Assembly: GCA_021779665.1 (NCBI GenBank)
Contig: JAJYAG010000026.1
Span: forward strand, 1 to 49,358
Reading direction: 5' to 3'
DNA length: 49,358 nucleotides
Source: Bacteroidota bacterium
GTDB taxonomy: Bacteria; Bacteroidota; Bacteroidia; Bacteroidales; JAAUTT01
In this document: positions 1 through 8,160 of the stretch, piece by piece
Position numbering within the stretch: position 1 is the stretch's first letter
Layout: each line of letters starts with the position of its first letter
Notes under the pieces: model-generated
Databases searched by the model: none
The model's input: the letters and a program-made list of their open reading frames with translations, nothing else
What the model was told of the DNA's origin: nothing
Program-made: the position numbers and the translations under genes

Positions 1-2
1 TT

Positions 3-122
3 TTTATAGGTTTTACCTTTGACCAAAAGGAAGTTAACGCAACATATGGAGTCTCTTTTTCAACCAATTTACATTATAAGAAAGAGTACTACAAATCTAA
101 CGGTCACCAAAAAAGTCTTTGA
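3..122 (+). CDS. Possible 3' end of a plus-strand gene, cut by the window edge
   Basis: A reading frame is open from base 3 to a TGA at 120-122, giving 39 residues that begin FIGFTFDQKE and end NGHQKSL. Codon use is ordinary for the region and the residues alternate polar and aromatic, as at the end of a beta-rich protein, but no domain can be named. It could equally be chance openness. The stop codon touches a GC-rich inverted repeat. Confidence 0.3.
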   Translation, partial: FIGFTFDQKEVNATYGVSFSTNLHYKKEYYKSNGHQKSL

Positions 123-176
123 CGGCGGAAACGCGGTCCGTCTCCTTCGTCGACTTCCCTTGAACGGCCCGCCGTC
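121..176. other. GC-rich inverted repeat in an AT-rich spacer
   Basis: GACGGCGG (121-128) is the exact reverse complement of CCGCCGTC (169-176). A nested CCGT/ACGG pair (138-141 with 164-167) could extend the fold. The stretch is much richer in G and C than the flanking bases and lacks a following T-run. It may be a structured RNA, a REP-like element or a decayed end of something outside the window. I see nothing else in the spacer from 177 to 391, which is plain AT-rich DNA. Confidence 0.3.
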
Positions 177-391
177 AGCAAGGAATTAGCTTTTAGGCTT
201 CGCCATGCTTTACAATAGATATTTGCTAAATCAAAACAATGCTCCTGTTTAATTATATAGTTTAAAGTTAGAGGAAATGAATTGGTTCTTTTAAGAAAAC
301 CTTATTTCTAAAATTGGATTTTACCTTAGTACAAATGGTTGTAAATACTATTTAACCTTATTAACTTATTTCTAATGAATTATAAGCAATC

Positions 392-424
392 TAGCATGAA
401 CTCCAGTTTAAGTAGTTCATGCTA
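392..424 (-). terminator. Perfect 11-bp hairpin overlapping the stop codon of the last operon gene
   Basis: TAGCATGAACT at 392-402 and AGTTCATGCTA at 414-424 are perfect reverse complements with an 11-nt loop. The TGA stop of the chorismatase-like gene (417-419) lies inside one arm. It sits where the seven-gene minus-strand operon must end. No clear U-run follows on the minus strand, so it may be a 3'-end stabilising hairpin rather than a classic intrinsic terminator. Confidence 0.5.
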
Positions 425-1577
425 AAGTACCAAACAATTCGGCTTCGATCTCCACAAGCAAATCGCACCTGCAAATTTCAGCCTGAACAATTGATAGAGG
501 CACATTTCGGAATTTTTGTTTCACAATTTGCTCCACCACAGAAATATCTTCCCTGAACTTAACATAAGCTCTCAGGTTGGTGTAATTGGCATTCTCATAA
601 TTTATTGACGGATACTGAGATTTCAGATTCTCCGGGCTCACAAGCGATTCAATATTGCGGATTGTAGAAAGGGTTTGTCGTTCCACACTATCAATCTCGG
701 TAGTAACTTCACCTTCAATGGAAGCAGTTCCCGAAACAAAAATCCAATACTCACCCGAAAGCAAAAGAACCCGGGCACGTTCGAACTCCGGCGCATGCTT
801 CTTTTGACCGGTCTCCCCTACCAAAACTTTCTGCCCATAATTATAAGGGTTATGCTGTAAAGGACTTTCAACTTTCAAATCAGAACTATTCTGTTTGCAT
901 TGAAAAGCAATAAAATCCAGCGTAAAATTTCCAAAGCTCTGCCCGATCCCAGTAGCTGCCGGGAAACAGTTTTTCGACCGGAATTTCTGGTAATACTTGT
1001 GGCGAACTTCGTTAAACGACTGATAATGTTGGATCAGCAACTCTTCCTTCCTTTCAACATAACAAATTTGGGGAATATAATTCCATTGACGGATGATATC
1101 GTTAAAAGTCAGATCCTCTGCCGCTAAAATGTTTTGCATACTCCGGGAAGCAACCTCTGCACCTTCTTCGACTGATAACAGATTATCAGCTGCCAGTCCG
1201 GCGCCCCACACCATTTTATAATCACTAGTTCCGGTAACAACATAGGGAATATGATTATAATTTTTGAAGGTCGGTTTGTCACCAGTTGAGATAAAAACGG
1301 CTTCCACCCCTATTTTAAAAGGAGAAATGGGATACTGTGAAACAACCGAAAACGCAGGGCATTCAGAATAATTATTGTAAACCAGTTCGCCAATAAGTTG
1401 CTTTTCTGATGCAAAAGCTCTTTCGCTGCCGGAAGATAAAAACACTGTCAGCTTAATAAGTTTAAAATCGCTGCCACAATGCCCGGTTATCTGCTCAACA
1501 CAACTTAAAAATTCATTTTCAACACTGCCCGGAGTTCCGGGAAGAATGTCTGCATACTTTAAAACAGGAAAGGCCAT
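417..1577 (-). CDS. RidA-fold chorismatase-like protein (FkbO/Hyg5/XanB2 type)
   Basis: This 386-residue cytoplasmic protein has two tandem RidA/YjgF-like halves. The C-terminal half carries features I associate with the FkbO/Hyg5/XanB2 chorismatases: an NPYNYG...APEFERAR segment, the strand WIFVSGTASIEGE, an RAYVKFRED strand and a terminal VEIEAEL, whose Glu matches the expected catalytic acid. Known family members hydrolyse chorismate to hydroxybenzoates or a dihydroxybenzoate-type product. There is no signal peptide. It is the last gene of the sigma-led operon, beginning 3 nt after the haem-propeller gene stops, so the two are probably translationally coupled. A soluble chorismate enzyme behind a set of envelope proteins suggests supply of a small aromatic to an envelope pathway such as pigment or quinone, but that is inference. 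The alternative is a plain Rid-family protein without chorismatase activity. Confidence 0.65.
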   Translation of the reverse strand: MAFPVLKYADILPGTPGSVENEFLSCVEQITGHCGSDFKLIKLTVFLSSGSERAFASEKQLIGELVYNNYSECPAFSVVSQYPISPFKIGVEAVFISTGDKPTFKNYNHIPYVVTGTSDYKMVWGAGLAADNLLSVEEGAEVASRSMQNILAAEDLTFNDIIRQWNYIPQICYVERKEELLIQHYQSFNEVRHKYYQKFRSKNCFPAATGIGQSFGNFTLDFIAFQCKQNSSDLKVESPLQHNPYNYGQKVLVGETGQKKHAPEFERARVLLLSGEYWIFVSGTASIEGEVTTEIDSVERQTLSTIRNIESLVSPENLKSQYPSINYENANYTNLRAYVKFREDISVVEQIVKQKFRNVPLSIVQAEICRCDLLVEIEAELFGTLA

Positions 1578-1580
1578 GGA

Positions 1581-3068
1581 CTAAAAAATTCTTTCGAATG
1601 ATGATTTAACAGCTTCGGTTTTAACAATTTTCTCCAGTTTACGGGGATCAAGATCCACTTTTGCTTTCACAAGTTCCGGAACATTATAGGATTTCACAAA
1701 ATCCATATAGAAATCAGGATCCTTTTGGGGAAGCAGAAATGGCTTATGCGCTTTACCCTCCTTATCGATATAGGTAAAATAAGGCCGGGTATACAAACCA
1801 TCGATGCGCCTGCTGCTGAAAACCATCCAACGACCTGAAGAAGACCAGTTATGGTAACTCTCTGAGCGGTTACTGTTAATCTCGGGCATATACATTCTGG
1901 ATGTTGCAAGATCCAGGGCATAAATATCGCTATCGTCGTGCCAGATAGTAAAATTGCCATAAGCTGTTTTGCAGAACATCAAAGTTTTTCCATCGGGAGA
2001 AATCCTGGGGAACGACACGCTGAATCCGTTACGGGCAGCAGCAATCACAGTATCTGTAGCCCCAAACTTAACAGCAACCGTGTCGAAATTAATTTTCAGC
2101 AAATCGTATTTTATATCTTCGAAATTGCGATAATTCTGAAACCCTGCGCTGCAAAAATACAGGGAACTCCCATCAGGTGACCACACCGGGAAGGTTTCAT
2201 ACCGGGCTGGCGATGCAATGGAGGCACTGGTCAGGACTTTATTCAGTTTTGTATCATAAATCATCAGATCCGAAAGCGTATCAATCACCTCGATTTTCCT
2301 TTTTTCAATGGCATGAAAACTCTGTACAATCCTGTTTACCAAGAAAGCCACAAACCTTCCTCCCGGGTGCCAGGCAGGATAAACACCGGCAGACAAAGTG
2401 CTGTCGGTTTTTGTATCCACTTTTGAAACCTTGCCATCTGTCAGAATATAAGTTCCGCCGTTTTGCGCTCTCATATGAAACAACATCCGGTCGCTGCTGT
2501 TTTTACAGAATGAGTGACAGTTCATACAGTTTCCATCGCTCATCTCATTAATCATGACAGGAGTCTCGTCGAAATTTTCGAGATTACGCTGATAGATACC
2601 CATTTTATTCCAGGTTTCGTAACCCGGTTCAATTAACCGGTATACAAGGTATGGATCTATATCCTCGGCGGCTACAAAATTCCGGGCACTATTATATTTC
2701 AGCCATTCCCCTTTTTGTTTCAGATAAAACTCAAACACTATTTCTTTACCCCGGTTCTCCTTCAGTAAAGCTTTCCATTTGGAGACAGGAAAAATTATCC
2801 GCCCATCATCCGATTTTACAGAAATCTCTTTACCCAAACTCCCCTTCAGCACAACTTTGTACTGTTGGGCGGTGTCGCGGATAGTAAAATTTAAAGGAGC
2901 TATGTTTGAAGGAATTGCGACATTCTGATAATCCGGAAAACAGGTTACATCTTTGCTGAAATCTTTATAATTCAATTTACCCGAGCAGCCTATTGCAAGA
3001 AGAATAATACTTATCAGGAAATAATTCTTCAGCTGTTTCAACATATCATAAGATTCTATAAAACTCAT
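1581..3068 (-). CDS. Lipoprotein with c-type haem motif and TolB-like (PD40) beta-propeller
   Basis: A 495-residue exported lipoprotein. A hydrophobic leader ends in the lipobox LAIGC, with Cys28 as the predicted lipidated residue. A CMNCH motif at residues 181-185 is a single c-type haem attachment site. From about residue 200 to 450 there are repeated propeller blades of PD40/WD40-like type, for example SPDGSSLYFCSAG, SPDGKTLMFCKT and SSGRWMVFSSRR, resembling TolB. The ATG start overlaps the upstream stop as ATGA; a second in-frame ATG eight codons later (3044) is a possible start. It lies between the polytopic membrane protein and the chorismatase-like gene. A haem lipoprotein fused to a propeller suggests an electron-transfer or redox-sensing surface protein. 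The substrate is unknown. Confidence 0.75.
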   Translation of the reverse strand: MSFIESYDMLKQLKNYFLISIILLAIGCSGKLNYKDFSKDVTCFPDYQNVAIPSNIAPLNFTIRDTAQQYKVVLKGSLGKEISVKSDDGRIIFPVSKWKALLKENRGKEIVFEFYLKQKGEWLKYNSARNFVAAEDIDPYLVYRLIEPGYETWNKMGIYQRNLENFDETPVMINEMSDGNCMNCHSFCKNSSDRMLFHMRAQNGGTYILTDGKVSKVDTKTDSTLSAGVYPAWHPGGRFVAFLVNRIVQSFHAIEKRKIEVIDTLSDLMIYDTKLNKVLTSASIASPARYETFPVWSPDGSSLYFCSAGFQNYRNFEDIKYDLLKINFDTVAVKFGATDTVIAAARNGFSVSFPRISPDGKTLMFCKTAYGNFTIWHDDSDIYALDLATSRMYMPEINSNRSESYHNWSSSGRWMVFSSRRIDGLYTRPYFTYIDKEGKAHKPFLLPQKDPDFYMDFVKSYNVPELVKAKVDLDPRKLEKIVKTEAVKSSFERIF

Positions 3069-4834
3069 TTTTCGAGATTATTAAACTGCATATAAAACCA
3101 GAATGTATTGCCAAAATCGCGGCCCAATGCTTTTACTGCCATATTCATATTGTCGCTGTACATATTGAGAATTTCGGCATAAGTGTGAAAGCGTTGTTGC
3201 GTGGCAGGACTAATTGAGAATCCTTCGGGTACAATATCCTTTTTGGTTACACCTGTAAAAATGATAATTGCTTCTTCAAAATGAACCGGAATTCTGCTGT
3301 AGCCCAGTTCTTTCAACCGGTAAAGGTTTGCAGCAAAGCCATTGAGATTTTTATTCAGCAGGAAAGACGCCATCATATATTCAAAAGCCATCCGGTTTTT
3401 GGGATGATTTTCCAGTAAAGGATAGAACCCAATATCATCCTGGCTCATAAAAGAGATAAAGTCTTTCTGTGGAATTAATTGTTTCAGAGCTGCAATCTCT
3501 GGATCATCTTCGATAAGCTCCGGATTGTTTATAAGCTTTTCGTAATATCCGGCCTGTTTTTTATAAAATAAAGTCTGTTTCAAAAACCGTGTATACTTCA
3601 GGGCTATATCGTACTGACCATTCATAATTGCTGTTACAGCCAACCGCTTCAGCGAACGGGGATTCATGCCCTTTGCCTCCATCGCTTCAAAGGCCCATCG
3701 GAATGCTTCGTTACTAAATCCCAGGTGGTAAAAAATCTCACCGCCATAATACGGATTTATTTCATTTCTTTTCCACTCCAGCCACAACCCTTTGGAACCC
3801 GACTGAGGATAATAAAATAACTGATCGCTCATTCTGCCGGTTTGGTATAAGGCAAGATTTGTATAGTAAAGCACGAGCTGATTTCTACCGGGATATTTCC
3901 CGGCTAGCTTTAAAACCTCTTCCCAGTTGGATTTCTGAACCTGGTAATCGATCTCCTGAAGTTTATTGTTTCGGGAATCGTAGCTGAAGCGAAATAAAGC
4001 AAACACCAGAGCAACAAACAAAATGCCGGTAGTGATTATATACTTGAAATTCCAGCTAAATTGAAGCTTCTTAAAAAAGGCTGAAGCTAAAATCAGAACC
4101 GGCACAAAAAACAATGCGATGAATGAATAATAAACTGGTGCCGGATTATCAGGAAACTCTAATGGAGCGACGACCGCGTTTTCAGCAGTGATGAAATAAA
4201 CAAAATACCTCATCAGAACCGGTGTTAAAGCCATTAATACAAGATAAGCGGCAGCAAAAATAAACCTGTCTCTTTGAGGCGACTTTGCGATTTCGGTAAG
4301 AATTATCATCAGAGCAAAAGCAAAGGCAAAAATTCCGGTCAGCATATAAAGAGGCACAATTAACAACAGCCCGAGAACAAACCTTACTTTATTATTTTTC
4401 ACAGCAATGTAACCGTTAACAACCAGAAGAATCACCAGCATGCCGGTGGAAGGAATAAATCCGACACTTTGGCTGCTAAGAGACATTGCTAAAAACATCA
4501 ACGGAATAAAAGGAAAGAAATACCCATCGAAATGATGAAAACGCAAAATTCTCCGAATTGAAATAAAAATAATAAAGGCAAACAGGGTTACAACAGCTGC
4601 GGCTACCCAGGGGTGAACAAAAAACTGAACAAAAAAGGCATTAAGCCATACAAGGAATCCTCCGGGTTTGTCGAAAAATGAGAAAAAATAATGCCAGTTG
4701 AACCGGAATAATTGATCCTGCTCAAAAAACATTAAATGATAACCATTTAATATACTGAAATAAATAAAGTAAAACAGGAAGAATAAACCCGTCAGTAAGT
4801 TAGCAGTTAGTCGGCGTGTGTTTGTAAATGTCAT
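3065..4834 (-). CDS. Polytopic inner-membrane protein with C-terminal helical soluble region (DUF6057-like)
   Basis: The frame runs upstream to 4897, but the first 21 codons look untranslated and the ATG at 4834 (MTFTNTRRLTANLL) gives a sensible start with an Arg-rich cytoplasmic tail before the first helix; 589 residues result. About nine to ten hydrophobic segments fill the first 300 residues. The remaining part is soluble and alpha-helical, with TPR-like spacing (for example around LKRLAVTAIMNGQYDIALKY). The architecture resembles the Bacteroidota family I recall as DUF6057, assigned from memory. It overlaps the haem-propeller gene by 4 nt (ATGA), so the two products probably act together in the envelope. 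The function is unknown; a membrane platform for the haem lipoprotein is a reasonable guess. Confidence 0.7.
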   Translation of the reverse strand: MTFTNTRRLTANLLTGLFFLFYFIYFSILNGYHLMFFEQDQLFRFNWHYFFSFFDKPGGFLVWLNAFFVQFFVHPWVAAAVVTLFAFIIFISIRRILRFHHFDGYFFPFIPLMFLAMSLSSQSVGFIPSTGMLVILLVVNGYIAVKNNKVRFVLGLLLIVPLYMLTGIFAFAFALMIILTEIAKSPQRDRFIFAAAYLVLMALTPVLMRYFVYFITAENAVVAPLEFPDNPAPVYYSFIALFFVPVLILASAFFKKLQFSWNFKYIITTGILFVALVFALFRFSYDSRNNKLQEIDYQVQKSNWEEVLKLAGKYPGRNQLVLYYTNLALYQTGRMSDQLFYYPQSGSKGLWLEWKRNEINPYYGGEIFYHLGFSNEAFRWAFEAMEAKGMNPRSLKRLAVTAIMNGQYDIALKYTRFLKQTLFYKKQAGYYEKLINNPELIEDDPEIAALKQLIPQKDFISFMSQDDIGFYPLLENHPKNRMAFEYMMASFLLNKNLNGFAANLYRLKELGYSRIPVHFEEAIIIFTGVTKKDIVPEGFSISPATQQRFHTYAEILNMYSDNMNMAVKALGRDFGNTFWFYMQFNNLEK

Positions 4835-4914
4835 CTTTACATTTAATATGCGTGTAAAGTAACAAAATATCGAAATAAAGTTGCCGGGAAAACCCAAATT
4901 AATTTCCTGAGTTA

Positions 4915-5946
4915 CTAACGCACAACAAAAGCAATGGGTTCCAGCGTTATAACCTGACCGGCAGGCGTCCGCACATGAATGGAATCAAAAATCAACCTGG
5001 AATCCTCAGGTAAATCAGCCAGTAAATTCTTCAAGCTGTTACCAAACCTTTTACCGGTATTAAGTAACCTCTTTTCGTTGAGGGGACCAATTTTCACTTC
5101 AAAATCGACAACCCGGTAACCATATTTTTCGAAATCGATGGGAGAATCAATATTAAGAGTTTCAGCAAGCTGGATGGACGACCTGGTAATGAGGCCACCG
5201 TGAAAACCCTGGACATTGGCCGCAGGGGCTGGCATTCTGCGGACCAGAAAATCGGACTTTGCCTCATCTTTTAGCTTACCATTTCTATCTTTTACCAGAA
5301 CCCGCAGGGTAGCCAAACCTTCAGTTTCGGGTCTTAAGTAATAATTCCCCGATTTTTGGATCACAATACCATTATCAACAGTCAAAATCATAGTATCAGT
5401 TGGTTCGTTATCGGTAATAATTGACAATGGGTTTTCAACATTCATATATAATGTTTCCATTTCAACAATTTTCTCGGTTAACACGGTATCGCTTTTAACC
5501 GTTCCCTTGTTTTCAACCAGACTCATTATTCCCGCAGCACATCCGGGCTCACCTTCCTGAAACGAAATTACAACCTGATAGCTCCCGGTTTTCTGAGTTC
5601 TGTAATCGAAAGCATTCCTGTTTTCGTTGGATACATTGTCGTAAGTACTGCCAAGGCATTTTCCATTATCGAAAAGCTGGAGAACGGCTTTGCTACCGGA
5701 CGACGGATCGGAGACGATATTAAACCTGTAAACAGATCCTTCCTTGCAATAAACATTAAATTTTCCTGAAGGAACAGGGTTCCGAACAGTACCTTTTTTG
5801 AGCTTAACTCTGAATTCGCGGATAAACAGCACATCCTTACCACTTTGCTCCATAGCAATGTTCACCAGATCGTTATTGCATTGCCCTAAAGCCGGAATCT
5901 GCAATAAAACCCAACCTAAAATGGCTATTACTATTCTTGTCTTCAT
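4915..5946 (-). CDS. Secreted GldM C-terminal-domain-like protein
   Basis: A 343-residue protein with a cleavable signal peptide (residues 1-22, ending ALGQ). Residues 24-145 form a Cys-containing beta-sandwich with a pre-peptidase-C flavour. Residues 164-240 (LYMNVENPLSI...; ...FLVRRMPAPAANVQG) and 241-343 (a FEKYGYRVVDFEVKI core with LNTGKRFGN) follow the pattern of the two C-terminal periplasmic domains of GldM/PorM, the shaft protein of the type IX motor. The N-terminal membrane helix and coiled part of real GldM are absent, so this is not the motor subunit itself. It overlaps its upstream neighbour by 4 nt and precedes the polytopic membrane protein. It may be a periplasmic adaptor borrowing the GldM fold; the domain call rests on recalled motifs. 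Confidence 0.7.
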   Translation of the reverse strand: MKTRIVIAILGWVLLQIPALGQCNNDLVNIAMEQSGKDVLFIREFRVKLKKGTVRNPVPSGKFNVYCKEGSVYRFNIVSDPSSGSKAVLQLFDNGKCLGSTYDNVSNENRNAFDYRTQKTGSYQVVISFQEGEPGCAAGIMSLVENKGTVKSDTVLTEKIVEMETLYMNVENPLSIITDNEPTDTMILTVDNGIVIQKSGNYYLRPETEGLATLRVLVKDRNGKLKDEAKSDFLVRRMPAPAANVQGFHGGLITRSSIQLAETLNIDSPIDFEKYGYRVVDFEVKIGPLNEKRLLNTGKRFGNSLKNLLADLPEDSRLIFDSIHVRTPAGQVITLEPIAFVVR

Positions 5947-7139
5947 AGCTTTATCTTTTTATTTTTATGCGGATCATAAACTATGATCTCAGCTGATATC
6001 ATCACATTAAAAAGTTTTTTCCGGAGTTGAAACCATGTATGCGACACGGAATAGTGCCAGGTTTCATTTTTGCTGAACCGGTTATATCCTATTCTCTGAC
6101 CGTATTCAAGAGAGCCTTCAATGAAATCACCTTGGTCTTCAGCTTCTCCTCCCTTGTTTTCAGTTCCGTTTTCGTAGCTATTGATATAATCGCCGGGATA
6201 AATACCTTCCATAGCCACAAAGATGCCACTTTCAGGAAAACGAATGTTAAAGTGCGAAACATCAACATCAAACCAGCCTCTTCCGCTGGCGGGCTTTACC
6301 ACAAGAATATCGGGCAGAAGTTCGGGGCCGGGGCAACCTAAACTATCGTTCAGTCCATAAATCCTGATTCTGAACGGAGCCTCCGTATTACCTTTTCCAG
6401 AGAGGAAAAAACTGAGCGTTTTTATTCTGCCGGTTGTGCCTTTTTTATTTTTAAGCAGCAAAGCTACTTGCTGTCCATGAGTATCAAGATAAAGAGAGCC
6501 CGTATGAACTCCTCTGTTGCCTTCCTTCTCGAGGTGAGCTTTTTTTACGGTAACCCCAACTGTATCCAGCGGGACAGAAACAGGAGTGAGAAATATTTTA
6601 TGAAATTCAAGAGAGCTAAGCGCCCTCACGCTCATGGTGCGCGCTTCGTAACCAATACGGTAAATCGATATACTATCAGCCACTTCTTCTGAAGTAACTG
6701 ATATTTCGAATTTGCCATCAAAGCCGGCAACAGCCCCTTTTTTAGATTTCCGCATCTGAACGCTGGCAAATTCCACAGGTTGGTCAGAGTCGGACGACAC
6801 AATCATTCCCCTGATACGGAAGCTTTTTATCGTTTCAGGCTTTTTCTTAATAATAATCTGGTTCGAATAGCACGAATACACAAGGTCCTCACCATAAAAA
6901 AAATCGTTCAAAAGCTTATTCAGAGGCACATTTTCAATCCTCAGGGTGATGAGTTTCTCCATTGCTTTCAGATTTCCGGTATAGGTAAAATACACGCCGT
7001 TATTTTCACTTATCTGATCGAGGACATAACGCAAGGGCATATCCTTTACATTCAGAGCAATATGCCTGTCAAGAAAACTCTGACCACTTAAAAAGCCGGG
7101 AAAGATAAAAAGCAACAATATGAGAAATCTGACAATCAT
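5943..7139 (-). CDS. STN plus carboxypeptidase-regulatory-like domain secreted protein
   Basis: 398 residues with a signal peptide (1-20). An STN domain (28-97; MPLRYVLDQISENNGVYFTY) is the signalling domain that contacts FecR-type anti-sigma factors in TonB-dependent transducers. It is followed by a carboxypeptidase-D-regulatory-like beta-sandwich (107-185; SDQPVEFASVQMRKSKKG and a GFDGKFEI turn) and a C-terminal all-beta domain (205-398) of unknown type. There is no plug or beta-barrel, so this is a receptor head without the receptor. It directly follows the FecR gene with a 4-nt overlap, which suggests it feeds the adjacent FecR/sigma pair. It may be a periplasmic or surface sensor that replaces the usual SusC/FecA transducer. 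Confidence 0.75.
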   Translation of the reverse strand: MIVRFLILLLFIFPGFLSGQSFLDRHIALNVKDMPLRYVLDQISENNGVYFTYTGNLKAMEKLITLRIENVPLNKLLNDFFYGEDLVYSCYSNQIIIKKKPETIKSFRIRGMIVSSDSDQPVEFASVQMRKSKKGAVAGFDGKFEISVTSEEVADSISIYRIGYEARTMSVRALSSLEFHKIFLTPVSVPLDTVGVTVKKAHLEKEGNRGVHTGSLYLDTHGQQVALLLKNKKGTTGRIKTLSFFLSGKGNTEAPFRIRIYGLNDSLGCPGPELLPDILVVKPASGRGWFDVDVSHFNIRFPESGIFVAMEGIYPGDYINSYENGTENKGGEAEDQGDFIEGSLEYGQRIGYNRFSKNETWHYSVSHTWFQLRKKLFNVMISAEIIVYDPHKNKKIKL

Positions 7140-8131
7140 TGCTTGCGCGTCACCTTAAAACCTTTGTCTGTCTTGCTTATTTTAATATCATCATTTGCCA
7201 TTTCAAGCAACTCAACCACCTTTTCAACAGGAGTGGCATATAAGGTTGTGCTGATTGGGAGATTATAAAGACTTGTATCTGCAATTTCAAAAGTGATCTG
7301 ATAATGCTTTTCCAATGTTTTGGCGACTTCGCGGAAAGGAGTCAAACTAAATTTCATAATTCCCGTCTTCCATGAAAGGAAGTTTTCGTCCTCCAGTTTT
7401 TTTATCTCTATTACGTCCGAGTTAACTGACACATCCGCTTCACTTCCTTTCTCGACAACTTTCTCAAGGTCCGAATTTGCTTTAGTGCAAAGCACCTTCC
7501 CATCCACCACCGACAGAATATTCTTTTCTTCTGCCTTTCTGGCCCGCAGGTTAAAAGCTGTACCCAACACCTTTACCGTTGAAGTGGAGGTTTCGACAAT
7601 AAACACCCTGTAATGGTTATGAGCAACCTGAAAAAAAGCCTCACCTTCCAGCTTAAGCCTGTATTCCTGAGGGTTAAATTCCTTTGGGGTATAAAGAGTA
7701 CTGTTGGCATTGAGCCAAACCTCAGTCCCATCTGGCAGTTTCACCAGCCTTAAATTTTGTTTGGCTGTAACTTCGGTATACAAAACAGGTTTTGAAGTAT
7801 CCTTCCCCTGCCTATAAACAAAAAGCAGCACCGGCAGAAAAATAACTGCCGCTATAGACACAACCTTTAAATAATATAAAAATGACCGATCCCTGGAGAC
7901 TGCAGACCCTTCAAAATCCAATTTCCCATGAACTCTGGACAATGCCTTTTCAGTATCGTAGTTTTTCAGTTCAATATTTTGAGTCCTTTCCCATACAAAC
8001 CTGGCAGCATCAAACTTCTCTTTATTTTCAGAAGAAATATTACTCCAGTTCTCGACACGTTCTGCTTCTTGTGGCTCCAATTCGCCGGCGAAATATTTTG
8101 CTAAATCTATATCGGAATAACTATCGTTCAT
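7136..8131 (-). CDS. FecR-family anti-sigma factor
   Basis: 331 residues. The N-terminal cytoplasmic region (1-80) would bind the ECF sigma factor. One membrane helix (about 84-107, YYLKVVSIAAVIFLPVLLFV) leads to a periplasmic FecR beta domain with the signature LPDGTEVWLNANSTL and GEAFFQVAHN. A C-terminal DUF4974-type STN-interacting fold begins near MKFSLTPFREVAKTLEKHYQ. The length and order are typical for Bacteroidota FecR. It lies 29 nt after the sigma factor and overlaps the STN gene, which is the expected arrangement of a cell-surface-signalling cassette. It should hold the sigma factor inactive until the STN partner signals. Confidence 0.9.
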   Translation of the reverse strand: MNDSYSDIDLAKYFAGELEPQEAERVENWSNISSENKEKFDAARFVWERTQNIELKNYDTEKALSRVHGKLDFEGSAVSRDRSFLYYLKVVSIAAVIFLPVLLFVYRQGKDTSKPVLYTEVTAKQNLRLVKLPDGTEVWLNANSTLYTPKEFNPQEYRLKLEGEAFFQVAHNHYRVFIVETSTSTVKVLGTAFNLRARKAEEKNILSVVDGKVLCTKANSDLEKVVEKGSEADVSVNSDVIEIKKLEDENFLSWKTGIMKFSLTPFREVAKTLEKHYQITFEIADTSLYNLPISTTLYATPVEKVVELLEMANDDIKISKTDKGFKVTRKQ

Positions 8132-8160
8132 TTTTTCAGTTTTATCATTCTAAGATTCAA

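Noticed and set aside
4835-4897. Upstream ATG at 4897 for the polytopic membrane protein
   Set aside because: The 21 extra residues have no typical N-terminal pattern and the ATG at 4834 gives the usual Arg-rich tail before the first helix.
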